From Pholis gunnellus (lineage: Eukaryota > Chordata > Actinopteri > Perciformes > Pholidae): a stretch of DNA of 64,000 nt. A model generated the notes under the pieces. It ran no database searches. It was not told where the DNA came from and worked only from the letters and a program-made list of their open reading frames with translations. A program made the translations under genes and the position numbers. Below are positions 39,101 to 45,210 of this stretch, one piece after another (position 1 is the stretch's first letter; the number at the start of each line of letters is the position of its first letter). The stretch is taken from assembly GCA_910591455.2 (NCBI GenBank), contig OU342814.1, forward strand, positions 19,214,768 through 19,278,767, written 5' to 3'.

Positions 39101-42100
39101 TGTGTTCCCTACCCAGCCTGCAGACCCACCAGTCTCCATAGCAACAGGACCACCAGTAGTAATAGTAACAATAACTCCCACCTCGCTTCTCCTCTGGAGG
39201 GCAAAGGTATGCTCCTCCTTCCCTTAACTCAACTAACCATTCTCGCCTTCCTCCTTTGCTCCCTTTATGTTTTTCTTTCATGCCTTTACTCAAACCTACT
39301 TCAGTGTGTCCTCCTGTGGAGTCCGTTCATCCTGATTTAAAAACAAGTTAAGGGTTACTTTTTTCTCTCCGCTATAGGAAAATAATGAATTCTCTTATTC
39401 AAAATCAATATATCAGGATGATCCAGAGCCTGGGTGCGAGCTACACTTAGTCTTATGTTTTACTGACACATGGGTGGGAGGTGCACCCTCACTGCATCAT
39501 GGATATATTTAATATTCAATGTAGGTTTTGATGTACTTAAAAATCACTAAAAATCGTTCTCTTTTCTCTCATTTTCAAGTCATCAGATGTTATAAAATAG
39601 CAATCTCATAATGCATTTTACATTTTGCTTTAAAATGAATACTATCAGTACTATGTATTGTGAAAGAGTAGGCAGTGTAGGAGAAGAGTGATACTGATGC
39701 AGTTCCTAGTGGTGAATGAAAAAAGGTCATTAAAGGTCATCGGTTACGTTCCCAGTGTTCTAATCACTCGACTGTCCCTCCCACAGGCGCGTTGAACGGC
39801 AGCCTCAGCCGGCCTCACAGTGAGAGCAGCGGAGAGTTCAGCCTGAGTTTGGACCAGGAGGTGTGGTCCAGCAGCGGCAGCAGCCCCGTCCAGCAGCCCG
39901 CCTCCTCGCGCTTCTCCCACCAGAGCCCCCTGCAGCTGCGCAGGTCGCTCGACCCGCCCAGCGCCGCCGCCGCAGGCAGCGCCGGCCAGACCCAGGTCAC
40001 GAAGCCGGGATCCCCGGTCAAGGAGGTGCTCTCCCTGCAGCAGTTCCTGGATGAGGGTATTGATCCTGCAGAGGTGAGGTTTCTAACCTGGTTATAACTG
40101 ATGTGTAATGTTGCTGTTCAAAACTCAAAGATATTTGTTTTATGACCTTATTTGACAGAGAAGCTGAATGTTTTTTTTCTGCAATCTAAAATGCCTTTGA
40201 GGCTACATTTTAAAGGTAAATGCATCCATCTGGTCCACTTTGAGAGCAAAATAATGAGGCTACATAAACAATGTTGTGCTCTTGTAAAGAATTTATTCAA
40301 AAGAAAAATACTTCAAGATGGTGTCGATGATGAAACAATATATTGGGGGCTGAACTTGCCACCGTTTCTTTGCTCTGTCTTCTGCAGTCTGGCAGTCAGG
40401 AGAACCTCACTGTAGACTCTCCGCGCCTCTCCACCTCCTCTGAGCACGAGCAGAAAGAACGCCCTCCCACAAAGAGCCGAGGCATATTGCGCTCATCCAG
40501 TGGGAAGGCGGCGCCGGTCAGCTCCGATCGCCCACCGAGAGCCTCCGGACAACCGGGCCGCCCGACCCTGCGCAAGGCGGAGAGCACCCGCGTGAGAGGC
40601 TCCGTCCCGGTCCGCTCCAGCCTGTCATCGCAGAGCAAAGCCACGTCGGTGTCCGGACGCCTGGACTTGGCGTCCTCCACGCTGCCGCGTGCCAGCAGCG
40701 TCATCTCCACCGCCGAGGGCACCTCGCGCCGCACCAGCATCCACGACCTGCTCTCAAAGGACAACCGGCAGCCGGTGTCCGTCGACGCTGCTGCTCTTCT
40801 TGCCTCCACCAAGGCCGGGGTGCGCTCCCAGCCTACAGCCAGTGAGTACCACCCCAACAGCACCAACCTAAAGGGACCCCTTACCGCCGCCGCCCCCCTG
40901 CCCAAGTCACTCAGCTTACCTTGCCATAGCTTGGAGGATCCCGACCTCTCCACCCTCGAGTCTTTCCTCGGCCCTTCCTTCACCGTAGAGTCTGTGTTCA
41001 TGGACTCCATCTTTAGTGAGTCAGTGGGCAAAAACCTCCCCTTCCTGTCTCTAAACCCCACCCTAGTCAGCAACATCAGTGGGCCTCCGGTTACAAATAA
41101 AACGCACCCTCCTCCCGTCCCCGACCATATTTCTACCCAAAACCCGGATCCTTACAGCCACTCAAATGGCGAGACGCAGTCCAGCCCAGCCAGTCTGAAA
41201 GAGTCTAACGAGGGCGTTGATCCAAGTTGTGAGAATAATTTGGACCCGTCACTGAGCCCAGAGGACAACCAGTCTCTGTGGTACGAGTACGGGTGTGTGT
41301 GAATGACGGGGAGGTTGTGGCTGGCTGATCTTTCTACCAAACTCTACGTAAAGAGGGGAAAGAGAAAGGATGAATGAATCCTCTGCATGTATTTATTGGA
41401 GCCCTATCTCTGTGTGGTGTTTTTGTTTTGTTTTTTCTGTTTGCCATGGTGCCGGTTAGTGAATCGTTTTATTTTTTATTTTTTTGCCACCTCCTGTTTT
41501 CTGCCTGGTTCTTTTCTCTGAGGTGGGACTTTGATGAATGTTCTTTCATCCAACAGCCATATTATTGTTTCCTCATCAGATCTGTTTCTCTGGCTAACAC
41601 TACACTATTATCTGCCGTTCTATCAGTCGAGGCTTAGTATTGATATAACAGTGAGTAGAAATAATGGATCCATTCAAGCAAATACCTAAAAATCTTAATG
41701 TCAGAAATCGTTGTCTCTAACAGAGAGCAGAGCATTGTGGGATGTATCACAGAGCTGCAATGTCTTTTCAATGTGTCAGATAATAGATTGACTTTCCACT
41801 TCCTGTTCATGATGATGTCTTGATGACTTTTGGCCGACTGAGTGTCTTCTTCACTGCTTTTTTAACATCATCCACTAAATTGCATGGCTTTGTTCTGTTC
41901 AACCTTAAAACGCACATTTTGATTGCTGTGATCAAAATGGTTATCATGTTTATCTTTTTGTTTGTATTGACGTGGTGTTTTGGTCTGTTTCTGTACATTT
42001 GACACCTTTTCTGTATTTTGTTTTTTTTATGATATTATTAATTGATGGAGCATTTGCTCTGCAGGTTTTGCTCACGTGGGTCTTAACTGACGTCTTGGGC

Positions 42101-42697
42101 TGGTGACATAATGATGAAGCTTCATTCCTAAAATAATCTGAGGGGAGGGTTAGTTGGTTTAAGGGGAAGTTGACGGTGAAGGTAAAGGAGGGTGACGTGG
42201 GCGATTATCATATTTCAGTTTTAGTCAGCCCTTTATTAGTTATTGAAACAGGAAGTCAATAAGAGTAAGAATGCTTTTCATTGGTCAGATTGTTTTGTGA
42301 ATGAAGCTAACGTCATTACTTTTGGTATCTGGAAACTTTTGTTTACTCATCCCGACGCACCACAGCTTGAGAATGGCTAATATTTGATTCTGTGTTTTAG
42401 ACTGGCTGACTGTACAGATTGTTGTAATCATTAAGTTATAATCAAAGACGAGCACAGCTTTCTGTGCCCAATACTAGTAGAACCGTCTGCCTCTCGGTCC
42501 TTTATTTATTTCTGCTGTTGTACTCTGTACTTGCTGGTCTGAAGTTGCTTTAATGTATTTTTTTGATCTATATGCAGGTATAAAGGTACATTTTGTGTCA
42601 CTGTCTACAGATGTAACATAAACATTGCCTTTGTCCTACAGATGTGGAGGGCAGAAAGTCTAAAAGCAGGAGCGGGGAGCCGCAGCAAAGCTGCTAA
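8351..42697 (+). CDS. ccdc88a: ccdc88a (Girdin) gene model, 5'-partial, 34 exons placed
   Basis: This is the overall gene span; single exons are listed separately. Girdin is a large cytoplasmic protein that links Galpha-i/s proteins, Akt, actin and membranes in cell migration and polarity. Seen here in order: the end of a Hook-type N-terminal domain (window exons 1-4), a long coiled coil full of LEKEN-like heptads (exons 5-25), a basic segment RGNWITLKMRKLIK with an Akt-type site RERMRS (exon 26), alternative exons 27-28, a Ser-rich region, a GBA motif around LSLQQFLDEG (exon 32) and two alternative ends (exons 33-34). All exon junction phases agree. The coding sequence present is about 1,800 codons (spliced end) or 1,936 codons (read-through end), with both optional exons counted. 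About 95 N-terminal residues, including the start codon, are missing, consistent with human Girdin at about 1,870 residues. Girdin-specific stretches argue against Daple. The paralogue call is from remembered family sequence, not a search. Confidence 0.93.
8421..14835 (+). other. ccdc88a intron, 6.4 kb
   Basis: No host exon is recognised. It holds a possible LINE endonuclease remnant at about 9050-9330, a short CA array at about 10740-10762, a T-rich run near 11180 and C/T-rich stretches around 11800-12300. A 124-codon minus-strand open frame at 11370-11744 has no recognisable family. Confidence 0.8.
9050..9330 (+). mobile_element. Possible LINE endonuclease-region remnant
   Basis: From 9065 one frame reads MDSDLDCTCFSETWLKE, which resembles the 'LTETWL' segment of non-LTR retrotransposon apurinic endonucleases. 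About 200 bp on, the same strand reads LPWFNEALRR, resembling the 'PWFNEELR' segment downstream of that domain. The two are too close together and are separated by stops, so this would be an internally deleted, dead copy. The call rests on short motifs only. Confidence 0.45.
14836..14894 (+). CDS. ccdc88a: ccdc88a window exon 2
   Basis: Acceptor TTTAG, donor GTAAGA. With the base carried over it encodes EQGLEEMKKLLLLLLGCAVQ, nearly identical to the human Girdin segment at the end of the Hook domain. Confidence 0.95.
15619..15702 (+). CDS. ccdc88a: ccdc88a window exon 3
   Basis: Phase 0 at both ends (acceptor TACAG, donor GTATTT). It encodes 28 residues starting CEKKEEYIECIQTLDFDTKA, typical of Girdin. 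Confidence 0.95.
15876..16016 (+). CDS. ccdc88a: ccdc88a window exon 4 (end of Hook domain)
   Basis: Phase 0 at both ends (acceptor TTTAG, donor GTAATA). It encodes VTHNQENVVDLQWLES through LAFHLKRLVDDRD. The conserved THNQEN motif ends the Hook-type domain. A (TG)n run begins about 16 bases after the donor. Confidence 0.95.
16033..16075 (+). repeat. (TG)n next to a splice donor
   Basis: A TG dinucleotide run starting 16-17 bases downstream of the exon 4 donor, so it would be a UG-repeat in the pre-mRNA. Confidence 0.95.
16926..17098 (+). CDS. ccdc88a: ccdc88a window exon 5
   Basis: Acceptor TGCAG, donor GTGAGT, leaving two bases. It encodes TIVELTQERD, a Ser/Pro-rich linker, then MRRTESRQHLSVELADAKAK, nearly identical to Girdin where the coiled coil begins. 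Confidence 0.95.
17099..21237 (+). other. ccdc88a intron, 4.1 kb
   Basis: No exon is recognised. It contains a short CA array at about 17369-17390 and AT-rich sequence around 18900-19400. Open frames here look like chance frames. Confidence 0.8.
21238..21319 (+). CDS. ccdc88a: ccdc88a window exon 6
   Basis: Acceptor TTCAG, donor GTAACG. It encodes EEKSEQLLDTRQELDNMEVE and on to FQQE, coiled coil, aligning with human EEKTEQLLDCKQELEQMEIE. Confidence 0.95.
21879..22037 (+). CDS. ccdc88a: ccdc88a window exon 7
   Basis: Acceptor CGCAG, donor GTACAC, phase 0 at both ends. It encodes SDARSARAYRDELDALREKA through RLHDIEFYKARVE, one of the most conserved blocks of the family. Confidence 0.96.
22418..22564 (+). 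CDS. ccdc88a: ccdc88a window exon 8
   Basis: Acceptor TGTAG, donor GTGAGA, phase 0 at both ends. It encodes ELKEDNQVLLETKSMLEEQL through LKSKIHDLEM, coiled coil. Confidence 0.96.
22705..22849 (+). CDS. ccdc88a: ccdc88a window exon 9
   Basis: Acceptor TCCAG, donor GTAAGA, leaving one base. It encodes ERDMDRKRMEELMEENLVLE through MAQKQSMDESLHLGWELEQL, highly conserved in all CCDC88 proteins. Confidence 0.96.
23326..23504 (+). CDS. ccdc88a: ccdc88a window exon 10
   Basis: Acceptor CTCAG, donor GTAAGC. It encodes PQKSLGEEVNELTSSRLLKL through NRLNQK. The EVNELTSSRLLKLE stretch is Girdin-type; Daple has a different sequence here. Confidence 0.95.
24376..24513 (+). CDS. ccdc88a: ccdc88a window exon 11
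   Basis: Acceptor TACAG, donor GTACAC, phase 0 at both ends. It encodes LEQLGSELTTDRESL through LMKEKALLEKTLETLRENSE. The donor runs straight into a CA array. Confidence 0.95.
24515..24545 (+). repeat. (CA)n overlapping a splice donor
   Basis: The intron begins GTACACAC and continues as a CA array of about 30 bp, so the repeat includes donor positions +2 onward. Confidence 0.95.
24759..24843 (+). mobile_element. LINE-type 3' tail fragment
   Basis: This AT-rich stretch matches the sequence right after the LINE reverse-transcriptase fragment at 57125-57218 in the same orientation. Shared landmarks in order are AATAAATGT, GTGTGTTTAC, TTATTGCAAT, AAACCTTTTCA, ATAATCTT and TACACAC. It is probably a 5'-truncated copy of the same or a related element. 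Confidence 0.65.
25613..25796 (+). CDS. ccdc88a: ccdc88a window exon 12
   Basis: Acceptor TCCAG. It encodes LKGLEQENKHLSQTVSSLRQ through NKIEFERKQL. The donor is placed at CTTC|GTAAGT because splicing to GTAAGGAGCTT then keeps CGT AAG GAG in frame. Four bases later it would create a stop. Confidence 0.94.
25948..26078 (+). CDS. ccdc88a: ccdc88a window exon 13
   Basis: Acceptor TGCAG, donor GTCTGG. It encodes KELEVVKEKGERAEELEVLM through ASLGITCEK, matching Girdin KEKGERAEELE and ITCEK. Confidence 0.95.
26302..26595 (+). CDS. ccdc88a: ccdc88a window exon 14
   Basis: Acceptor TGTAG, donor GTAAAA, phase 0 at both ends, 98 codons. It encodes VSSLEKENTDLEAEGRRLKK through LELLKASSKKTERLE-type sequence, a regular heptad coiled coil aligning with Girdin throughout. 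Confidence 0.95.
26949..27131 (+). CDS. ccdc88a: ccdc88a window exon 15
   Basis: Acceptor CCCAG, donor GTAGGA, phase 0 at both ends. It encodes MSYQGLDTENQRLQKALENS through NLEELKISSKRLEQLEQE, nearly identical to human Girdin. Confidence 0.96.
27713..27991 (+). CDS. ccdc88a: ccdc88a window exon 16
   Basis: Acceptor CACAG, donor GTAAGA, phase 0 at both ends, 93 codons. It encodes NKVLEQESSQLEKDKKYLEK through DKKTLNALRE, coiled coil. Confidence 0.96.
28199..28323 (+). CDS. ccdc88a: ccdc88a window exon 17
   Basis: Acceptor TTTAG, donor GTATCA. It encodes ELVSEKLRTQQMNNDLDKLT through LNKERLLNDESSSD, matching Girdin rather than Daple. Confidence 0.96.
28713..28851 (+). CDS. ccdc88a: ccdc88a window exon 18
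   Basis: Acceptor TTCAG, donor GTCAGT. It encodes FRLLENKLESTLKSSLEIKE through QQLRQELKT, aligning with human YKLLESKLESTLKKSLEIKE. Confidence 0.95.
29489..29665 (+). CDS. ccdc88a: ccdc88a window exon 19
   Basis: Acceptor TCCAG, donor GTAAGT, phase 0 at both ends. It encodes VKKNYEALRQREEEERMVLS through ELLKVKDRLIEVERN. The SSPP segment interrupts the heptads as in human Girdin. Confidence 0.96.
29796..29957 (+). CDS. ccdc88a: ccdc88a window exon 20
   Basis: Acceptor CCCAG, donor GTAATC, phase 0 at both ends. It encodes NATLQAEKAALRCQLKQLET through NNTTLQTQNAKLQ. Confidence 0.96.
30784..31061 (+). CDS. ccdc88a: ccdc88a window exon 21
   Basis: Acceptor CTGCAG, donor GTGAGG, leaving two bases. 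It encodes VENSTLSSKSAALMAQNAQL through LHERQAAEYEALIGKHGGLK and EQQHRDLED. Confidence 0.96.
31230..31373 (+). CDS. ccdc88a: ccdc88a window exon 22
   Basis: Acceptor TGCAG, donor GTCAGA. It encodes YKQLLQRKGDLEDLEKNLKE through YKLLKEEND, coiled coil. Confidence 0.95.
31556..31742 (+). CDS. ccdc88a: ccdc88a window exon 23
   Basis: Acceptor CTCAG, donor GTGAGG. It encodes LNNTHRQLVKDNDNLQLDHK through FSKLKEQFQQLDITSTKLTN and QCE. Confidence 0.96.
31981..32126 (+). CDS. ccdc88a: ccdc88a window exon 24
   Basis: Acceptor GTTAG, donor GTAAAC. It encodes LLSQLKGNLEEENRHLLDQI through MESKDLYHVEQRQY, nearly identical to Girdin. Confidence 0.96.
32289..32381 (+). CDS. ccdc88a: ccdc88a window exon 25 (end of coiled coil)
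   Basis: Acceptor ATCAG, donor GTAAAA. It encodes DKLNELRRQKEKLEEKIMDQ then YKFYDPSPPRR, where the coiled coil ends. Confidence 0.96.
32857..33059 (+). CDS. ccdc88a: ccdc88a window exon 26 (membrane-binding and Akt-site segment)
   Basis: Acceptor GGTAG, donor GTGAGT, leaving one base. It encodes RGNWITLKMRKLIKPKSRER, the basic phosphoinositide-binding segment of Girdin. RERMRSLTLTP follows: the serine codon at 32924-32926 fits the Akt RxRxxS pattern and matches the known human Ser1416 region. Further on are FPQDSQDSSSIGSGSNSLDD. Daple has KNHWIGAKALVKLIK here, so this exon is a strong paralogue marker. A CA array begins about 17 bases after the donor. Confidence 0.96.
33077..33112 (+). repeat. 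(CA)n just after a splice donor
   Basis: A CA array starting about 17 bases downstream of the exon 26 donor. The next two exons are alternative candidates. Confidence 0.95.
33448..33495 (+). CDS. ccdc88a: ccdc88a window exon 27, probable cassette exon (48 nt)
   Basis: Acceptor CAAAG, donor GTATGG. It enters and leaves in phase 1, so it can be skipped without a frame change. It encodes RRRGQQPNAQVQGSTN. I do not recall this segment in human Girdin. Support is splice signals, an open frame and position only. Confidence 0.6.
33496..35290 (+). other. ccdc88a intron, 1.8 kb
   Basis: No exon is recognised. The part at about 33720-34260 looks like a dispersed repeat but was not assigned to a family. 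Confidence 0.6.
35291..35368 (+). CDS. ccdc88a: ccdc88a window exon 28, alternative exon (78 nt)
   Basis: Acceptor GACAG, donor GTAAGA, phase 1 at both ends, so skippable. It encodes LKRLPFMRNRSKDKDKAKAI then YRRSM. Human Girdin has an isoform segment of the form LKRLPFLRNRPKDKDK...YRRSMS here, which supports a real alternative exon. Skipping gives SSTMNDL, as in the other human isoform. If the following intron is retained, translation ends at TAG 35383-35385 after MCKTSR. Confidence 0.88.
35369..36999 (+). other. ccdc88a intron, 1.6 kb
   Basis: No exon is recognised. It contains a (GT)n array at about 36139-36189 and a CT-rich tract at about 36352-36432. Confidence 0.8.
37000..37236 (+). 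CDS. ccdc88a: ccdc88a window exon 29
   Basis: Acceptor TTCAG, donor GTCAGG, phase 1 out. It encodes MNDLLQTMAVAGG, then SSIDNLDG, MKELAFSTNAIDCAALTLPS and the end of the exon. Human Girdin has MNDLVQSMVLAGG and AFSTTAIN in the same order. Confidence 0.95.
37439..37492 (+). CDS. ccdc88a: ccdc88a window exon 30
   Basis: Acceptor TACAG, donor GTAAGA. It encodes DNASCEDVVGTFDDPKSQ, a loose match to human KDTTSFEDISPQ. The human SDDSSTGSR segment that follows was not found and may be absent. Confidence 0.85.
38025..38074 (-). mobile_element. End of a TTAAAGG-type dispersed repeat
   Basis: Read on the minus strand it begins TTAAAGGCACAGTGTGTCGG and continues ATTTGGTGGCATCTAGTGG. This resembles a repeat end I have seen often in teleost introns. 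Only this end is recognised. Confidence 0.5.
39091..39104 (+). promoter_or_regulatory. (TG)7 inside a splice-acceptor tract
   Basis: Seven TG units followed by TTCCCTACCCAG form the region where a polypyrimidine tract is expected, ending 12 bases before exon 31. An alternating TA run lies immediately upstream. Confidence 0.85.
39117..39206 (+). CDS. ccdc88a: ccdc88a window exon 31
   Basis: Acceptor CCCAG, donor GTATGC, phase 1 out. It encodes CRPTSLHSNRTTSSNSNNNS then HLASPLEGK, matching human SRPASLDSGRTSTSNSNNNA. Confidence 0.95.
39787..40073 (+). CDS. ccdc88a: ccdc88a window exon 32 (GBA motif)
   Basis: Acceptor CACAG, donor GTGAGG, phase 0 out. It encodes LNGSLSRPHSESSGEFSLSL, then EVWSSSGSSPVQQ and a Pro/Ser/Ala-rich stretch. 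The last part holds the Galpha-binding-and-activating motif, SPVKEVLSLQQFLDEG. In human Girdin the matching segment is SEVVTLQQFLEES, whose Phe is required for Galpha binding. That Phe codon is 40044-40046 here and is intact. Confidence 0.95.
40388..41302 (+). CDS. ccdc88a: ccdc88a window exon 33, long form ending in a PDZ-binding motif
   Basis: Acceptor TGCAG. It encodes SGSQENLTVDSPRL, then TLPRASSVISTAEGTSRRTS, IHDLLSKDNRQPVSVD and QPTA, as in the Girdin C-terminus. A strong donor (GTGAGT) sits at 40842. If it is not used, the frame stays open for about 150 more codons to TGA at 41300-41302, ending SLWYEYGCV. The last residues match the Dishevelled-binding PDZ ligand of Daple. The short form ends at 40841 and joins exon 34. 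Confidence 0.9.
   Translation, partial: SGSQENLTVDSPRLSTSSEHEQKERPPTKSRGILRSSSGKAAPVSSDRPPRASGQPGRPTLRKAESTRVRGSVPVRSSLSSQSKATSVSGRLDLASSTLPRASSVISTAEGTSRRTSIHDLLSKDNRQPVSVDAAALLASTKAGVRSQPTASEYHPNSTNLKGPLTAAAPLPKSLSLPCHSLEDPDLSTLESFLGPSFTVESVFMDSIFSESVGKNLPFLSLNPTLVSNISGPPVTNKTHPPPVPDHISTQNPDPYSHSNGETQSSPASLKESNEGVDPSCENNLDPSLSPEDNQSLWYEYGCV
41303..42641 (+). other. ccdc88a last intron, or 3' UTR of the long form
   Basis: Intronic for the spliced form and 3' UTR for the read-through form. No other exon or clear polyadenylation site was picked out. Confidence 0.65.
42642..42697 (+). CDS. ccdc88a: ccdc88a window exon 34, classical Girdin C-terminus
   Basis: Acceptor CTACAG. Joined to 40841 (one base carried over), it reads NVEGRKSKSRSGEPQQSC and then stop TAA 42695-42697. 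Human Girdin ends NVDKVQESRNSKSRSREQQSS, so both the frame and the sequence agree. Confidence 0.9.
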
Positions 42698-45210
42698 ACC
42701 CTCGTCTGTCTGCTACCATGCTGCGAGCGCGTGGTGAGTGAGTGCTGCTCGAGCGGGAGGAATAGGGTTCGGGGTGGGGGGGGGGGGGGGGGGGGGGGAG
42801 TTCGGTCTTTTCTCCATGGGAACCTAAAACATGGTGTAACAGATGTCGTCCATCCTGCCATGCCTTGCTTCCGTAAGCCCAATCCTGCCTCCCCCTCCCC
42901 CCCGTCCGTCCGTCACTGTCCTGTCCGTCGCTCCACCGTCCCCGTGGTGCCAAACGCCTGTTCACAGAGCCTGATGGGACCCTGGTCTGCATGGCATATG
43001 GGATGTTCAGCCATGTCGCTCTCAGTGGATGAAGCCTTTGCCTGTTTGTGTCCCCAAATGTCCCCCCCAACAAGAGGAGTTCTTTGGTACACCTCCCCGT
43101 ATCCCTCCTCCATGATGCTCCTCGTGTTGTTGCTGCAGGTGACTGATGAGTGTTTCCTCCTGGTGAAACAGAAGCTGGCCCTTTGCTGCTTGTTGCTGCT
43201 GCATGGCTTCAGTGTAGCGCTGAAATCCTTCCCCCTTCGTGTTCCCTTGACGATGCATGTAGATCCAGGCTGGCTGCTTCCCTCTGTCTCCTCACAGATT
43301 TCACTGTCTGATACAATTTCTGACTTTAAATCTTCTCTTTTTCTTCTGTGTTGTGTTCTCTGTTTCTTTCAACTTTTCCTCTTTGCTTTCTAATCTGTCT
43401 ATTTTTTTTCTTCTTCTACACTTTCCACTCTTCTTTGCTTGCCTGGGTTTCAGAGAGAACGGTGGCCTTGGAGCTGTGTGTCTGAAGCCTAGTAGAGTTA
43501 ATCTGCTGAGACCGTCTACAGTGAGAAAAGATTGTATATCCCAGTTTCCTCTTTCTTCCCTTTTTTTTGTTTTTGTTTTAAAGCCCAGGACACTTCAGTA
43601 GAGAAACGTGGCTTCCTTCTCTGTTTTCTTTTTCTTCCTTGAATCAAGGAAACCGAAAAATGCTAGAAAAGGTTGCTGTGACAGTTTTTGTTTTGTACAA
43701 GGACTAAAGCCGTGGCAGATTGCACTGCCACGTGTCCTTCAGTGTGACAGACTGCTAGATGTGCACTAGTCTCTCCGGACTAAGATGAAGTGCCAATGTT
43801 CACACATCAGCCAAAAGGGCAATCGTAAAGCAGACCGATGACTTCCACTTTGGATCTTCTGTGCAACTTCAAACTCAGCCGGACCTCCTTCTGCCCTGCC
43901 CAACGCCATGATCATAGAACGTCTTTTTGTGAATGGGCAGCATGGACAACATTCAGTCAGGCTCATACAAAACATTTTTCAAAGCATGTCGGCACCAAAC
44001 ATTTCAGACTATCACAATCTGCATGGAAGCAATCAATCAGCCAATCACCCCACGTCCTTTTGTCCAATCAGAGGGGAGGACAGCGATCAGCGGGGATTTG
44101 CCAAATGGACTTGGACATGAAGCCATGACGGCTGTGTGATTGACTGCCAATCATGACTGAAGGGTTGTGTGACCTGAGAGAGAGAGAGAGAGAGACACTA
44201 ATCATGGTTGGCAGCCACGGCTAATGCGACACACACACGCACACAAACCCTACACACTGGTCATCTTAGCTTAAATCCTATATCATCGAAGTCTCACTAA
44301 ACCATCTCATTTGTCGCTTCCCATCCTGCTCTGAAAAGGAAAACGGTAAAAGTACACTACAGTGGACTTCCTACTTTCGCAGCATCGTGTATCTACTTCC
44401 TGAGTTCCTCAGCGTAGGTGACCTGTAACCTGCCCAGTACATGCAGATTTCTGTTGCTGTGTTGAACATGATGGTGATGATGAAACACAGTGTTTTTCCT
44501 CCTTTTCCACTTTTTACATAAATCCATTTGATGTAATTAAAATTCATCAAGACTACCGTGTGGCTCTTGTGTTTTATATGCTGAACCCTCCAAGAGCACA
44601 CGGACCCACATGTTGTTTTCAGGAACGTATTGTGTAATACACTGTCACTGTGTGTACACCTGTGCAGCACCATCTACAGCTATTGTTTCAACAGCCTGCC
44701 TTGTTCGGTCTTTGTTTATATTGTCAGAGATGGTCGTTTTTGAGGCTGTCGGGGTGTTAATAGTTTTAACAGGTGTTTCTAATGTTCTGAAGATGAGGGA
44801 GCCCAGTTAAAGATGAGTACTTAAGATTACTCCACCTGTTTAGCATTGCACTCCTATAATATTGTCCGTCACGATAAGATAGTTAGAAAAAGCAGAATCG
44901 GATGTATTTTTATTTTAATCCACACCGTGTCCTGTCTGAGGGAGGAAAGAGATCACCATGAATCAGAGGTATAAAAACACTCGCTTCACATCTTAAGACC
45001 ATAGTCACATGCCACTGTCCCTACACGTTGGATAAAATCTACAGTCATTGATCCTCAAGTTAATGCCTTCATTGTACAATCAGAGGAAATTCTACACTAA
45101 CACCACTTTAGATTAGAAGATACCAGATTGATTTGTCTCTCTTTCAAATACATTTTAGCAGAAACTGAGGACTTTGTATCCCATCAATAAAGTCTTTCAA
45201 TGGCCGGTAT
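42698..45210 (+). other. ccdc88a: Probable ccdc88a 3' UTR
   Basis: This follows the exon 34 stop. It contains a 23-G run at 42776-42798 and a GA run near 44176-44195. AATAAA at 45186-45191 is a possible polyadenylation signal; other AATAAA sites lie at about 45519, 45690, 45815 and 45932. The end is a guess. Confidence 0.5.
42776..42798 (+). repeat. Poly-G run, 23 bp
   Basis: An uninterrupted run of 23 G, preceded by GGGGT, just after the last coding exon. Confidence 0.95.

Larger units (their letters stand above)
37493..39116 (+). other. ccdc88a intron, 1.6 kb
   Basis: No exon is recognised. It contains a GA run at about 37687-37711, the end of a TTAAAGG-type dispersed repeat at about 38025-38074, a TG run at about 38438-38463 and AT/TG runs just before the next acceptor. 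Confidence 0.8.

Noticed and set aside
40396..41076. 226-codon minus-strand open frame
   Set aside because: Shadow of the GC-rich ccdc88a exon on the other strand, which has strong homology.
8351..42697. Identification as ccdc88c (Daple) because of the WYEYGCV ending
   Set aside because: The body of the protein follows Girdin at every diagnostic segment (EVNELTSSRLL, RGNWITLKMRKLIK, MNDLLQ, TLPRASSVISTAEGT), and a Girdin-type terminal exon is also present.
42660..43393. Overlapping open frames on both strands after the last ccdc88a exon
   Set aside because: They run through the poly-G/poly-C tract and 3' UTR without protein similarity.
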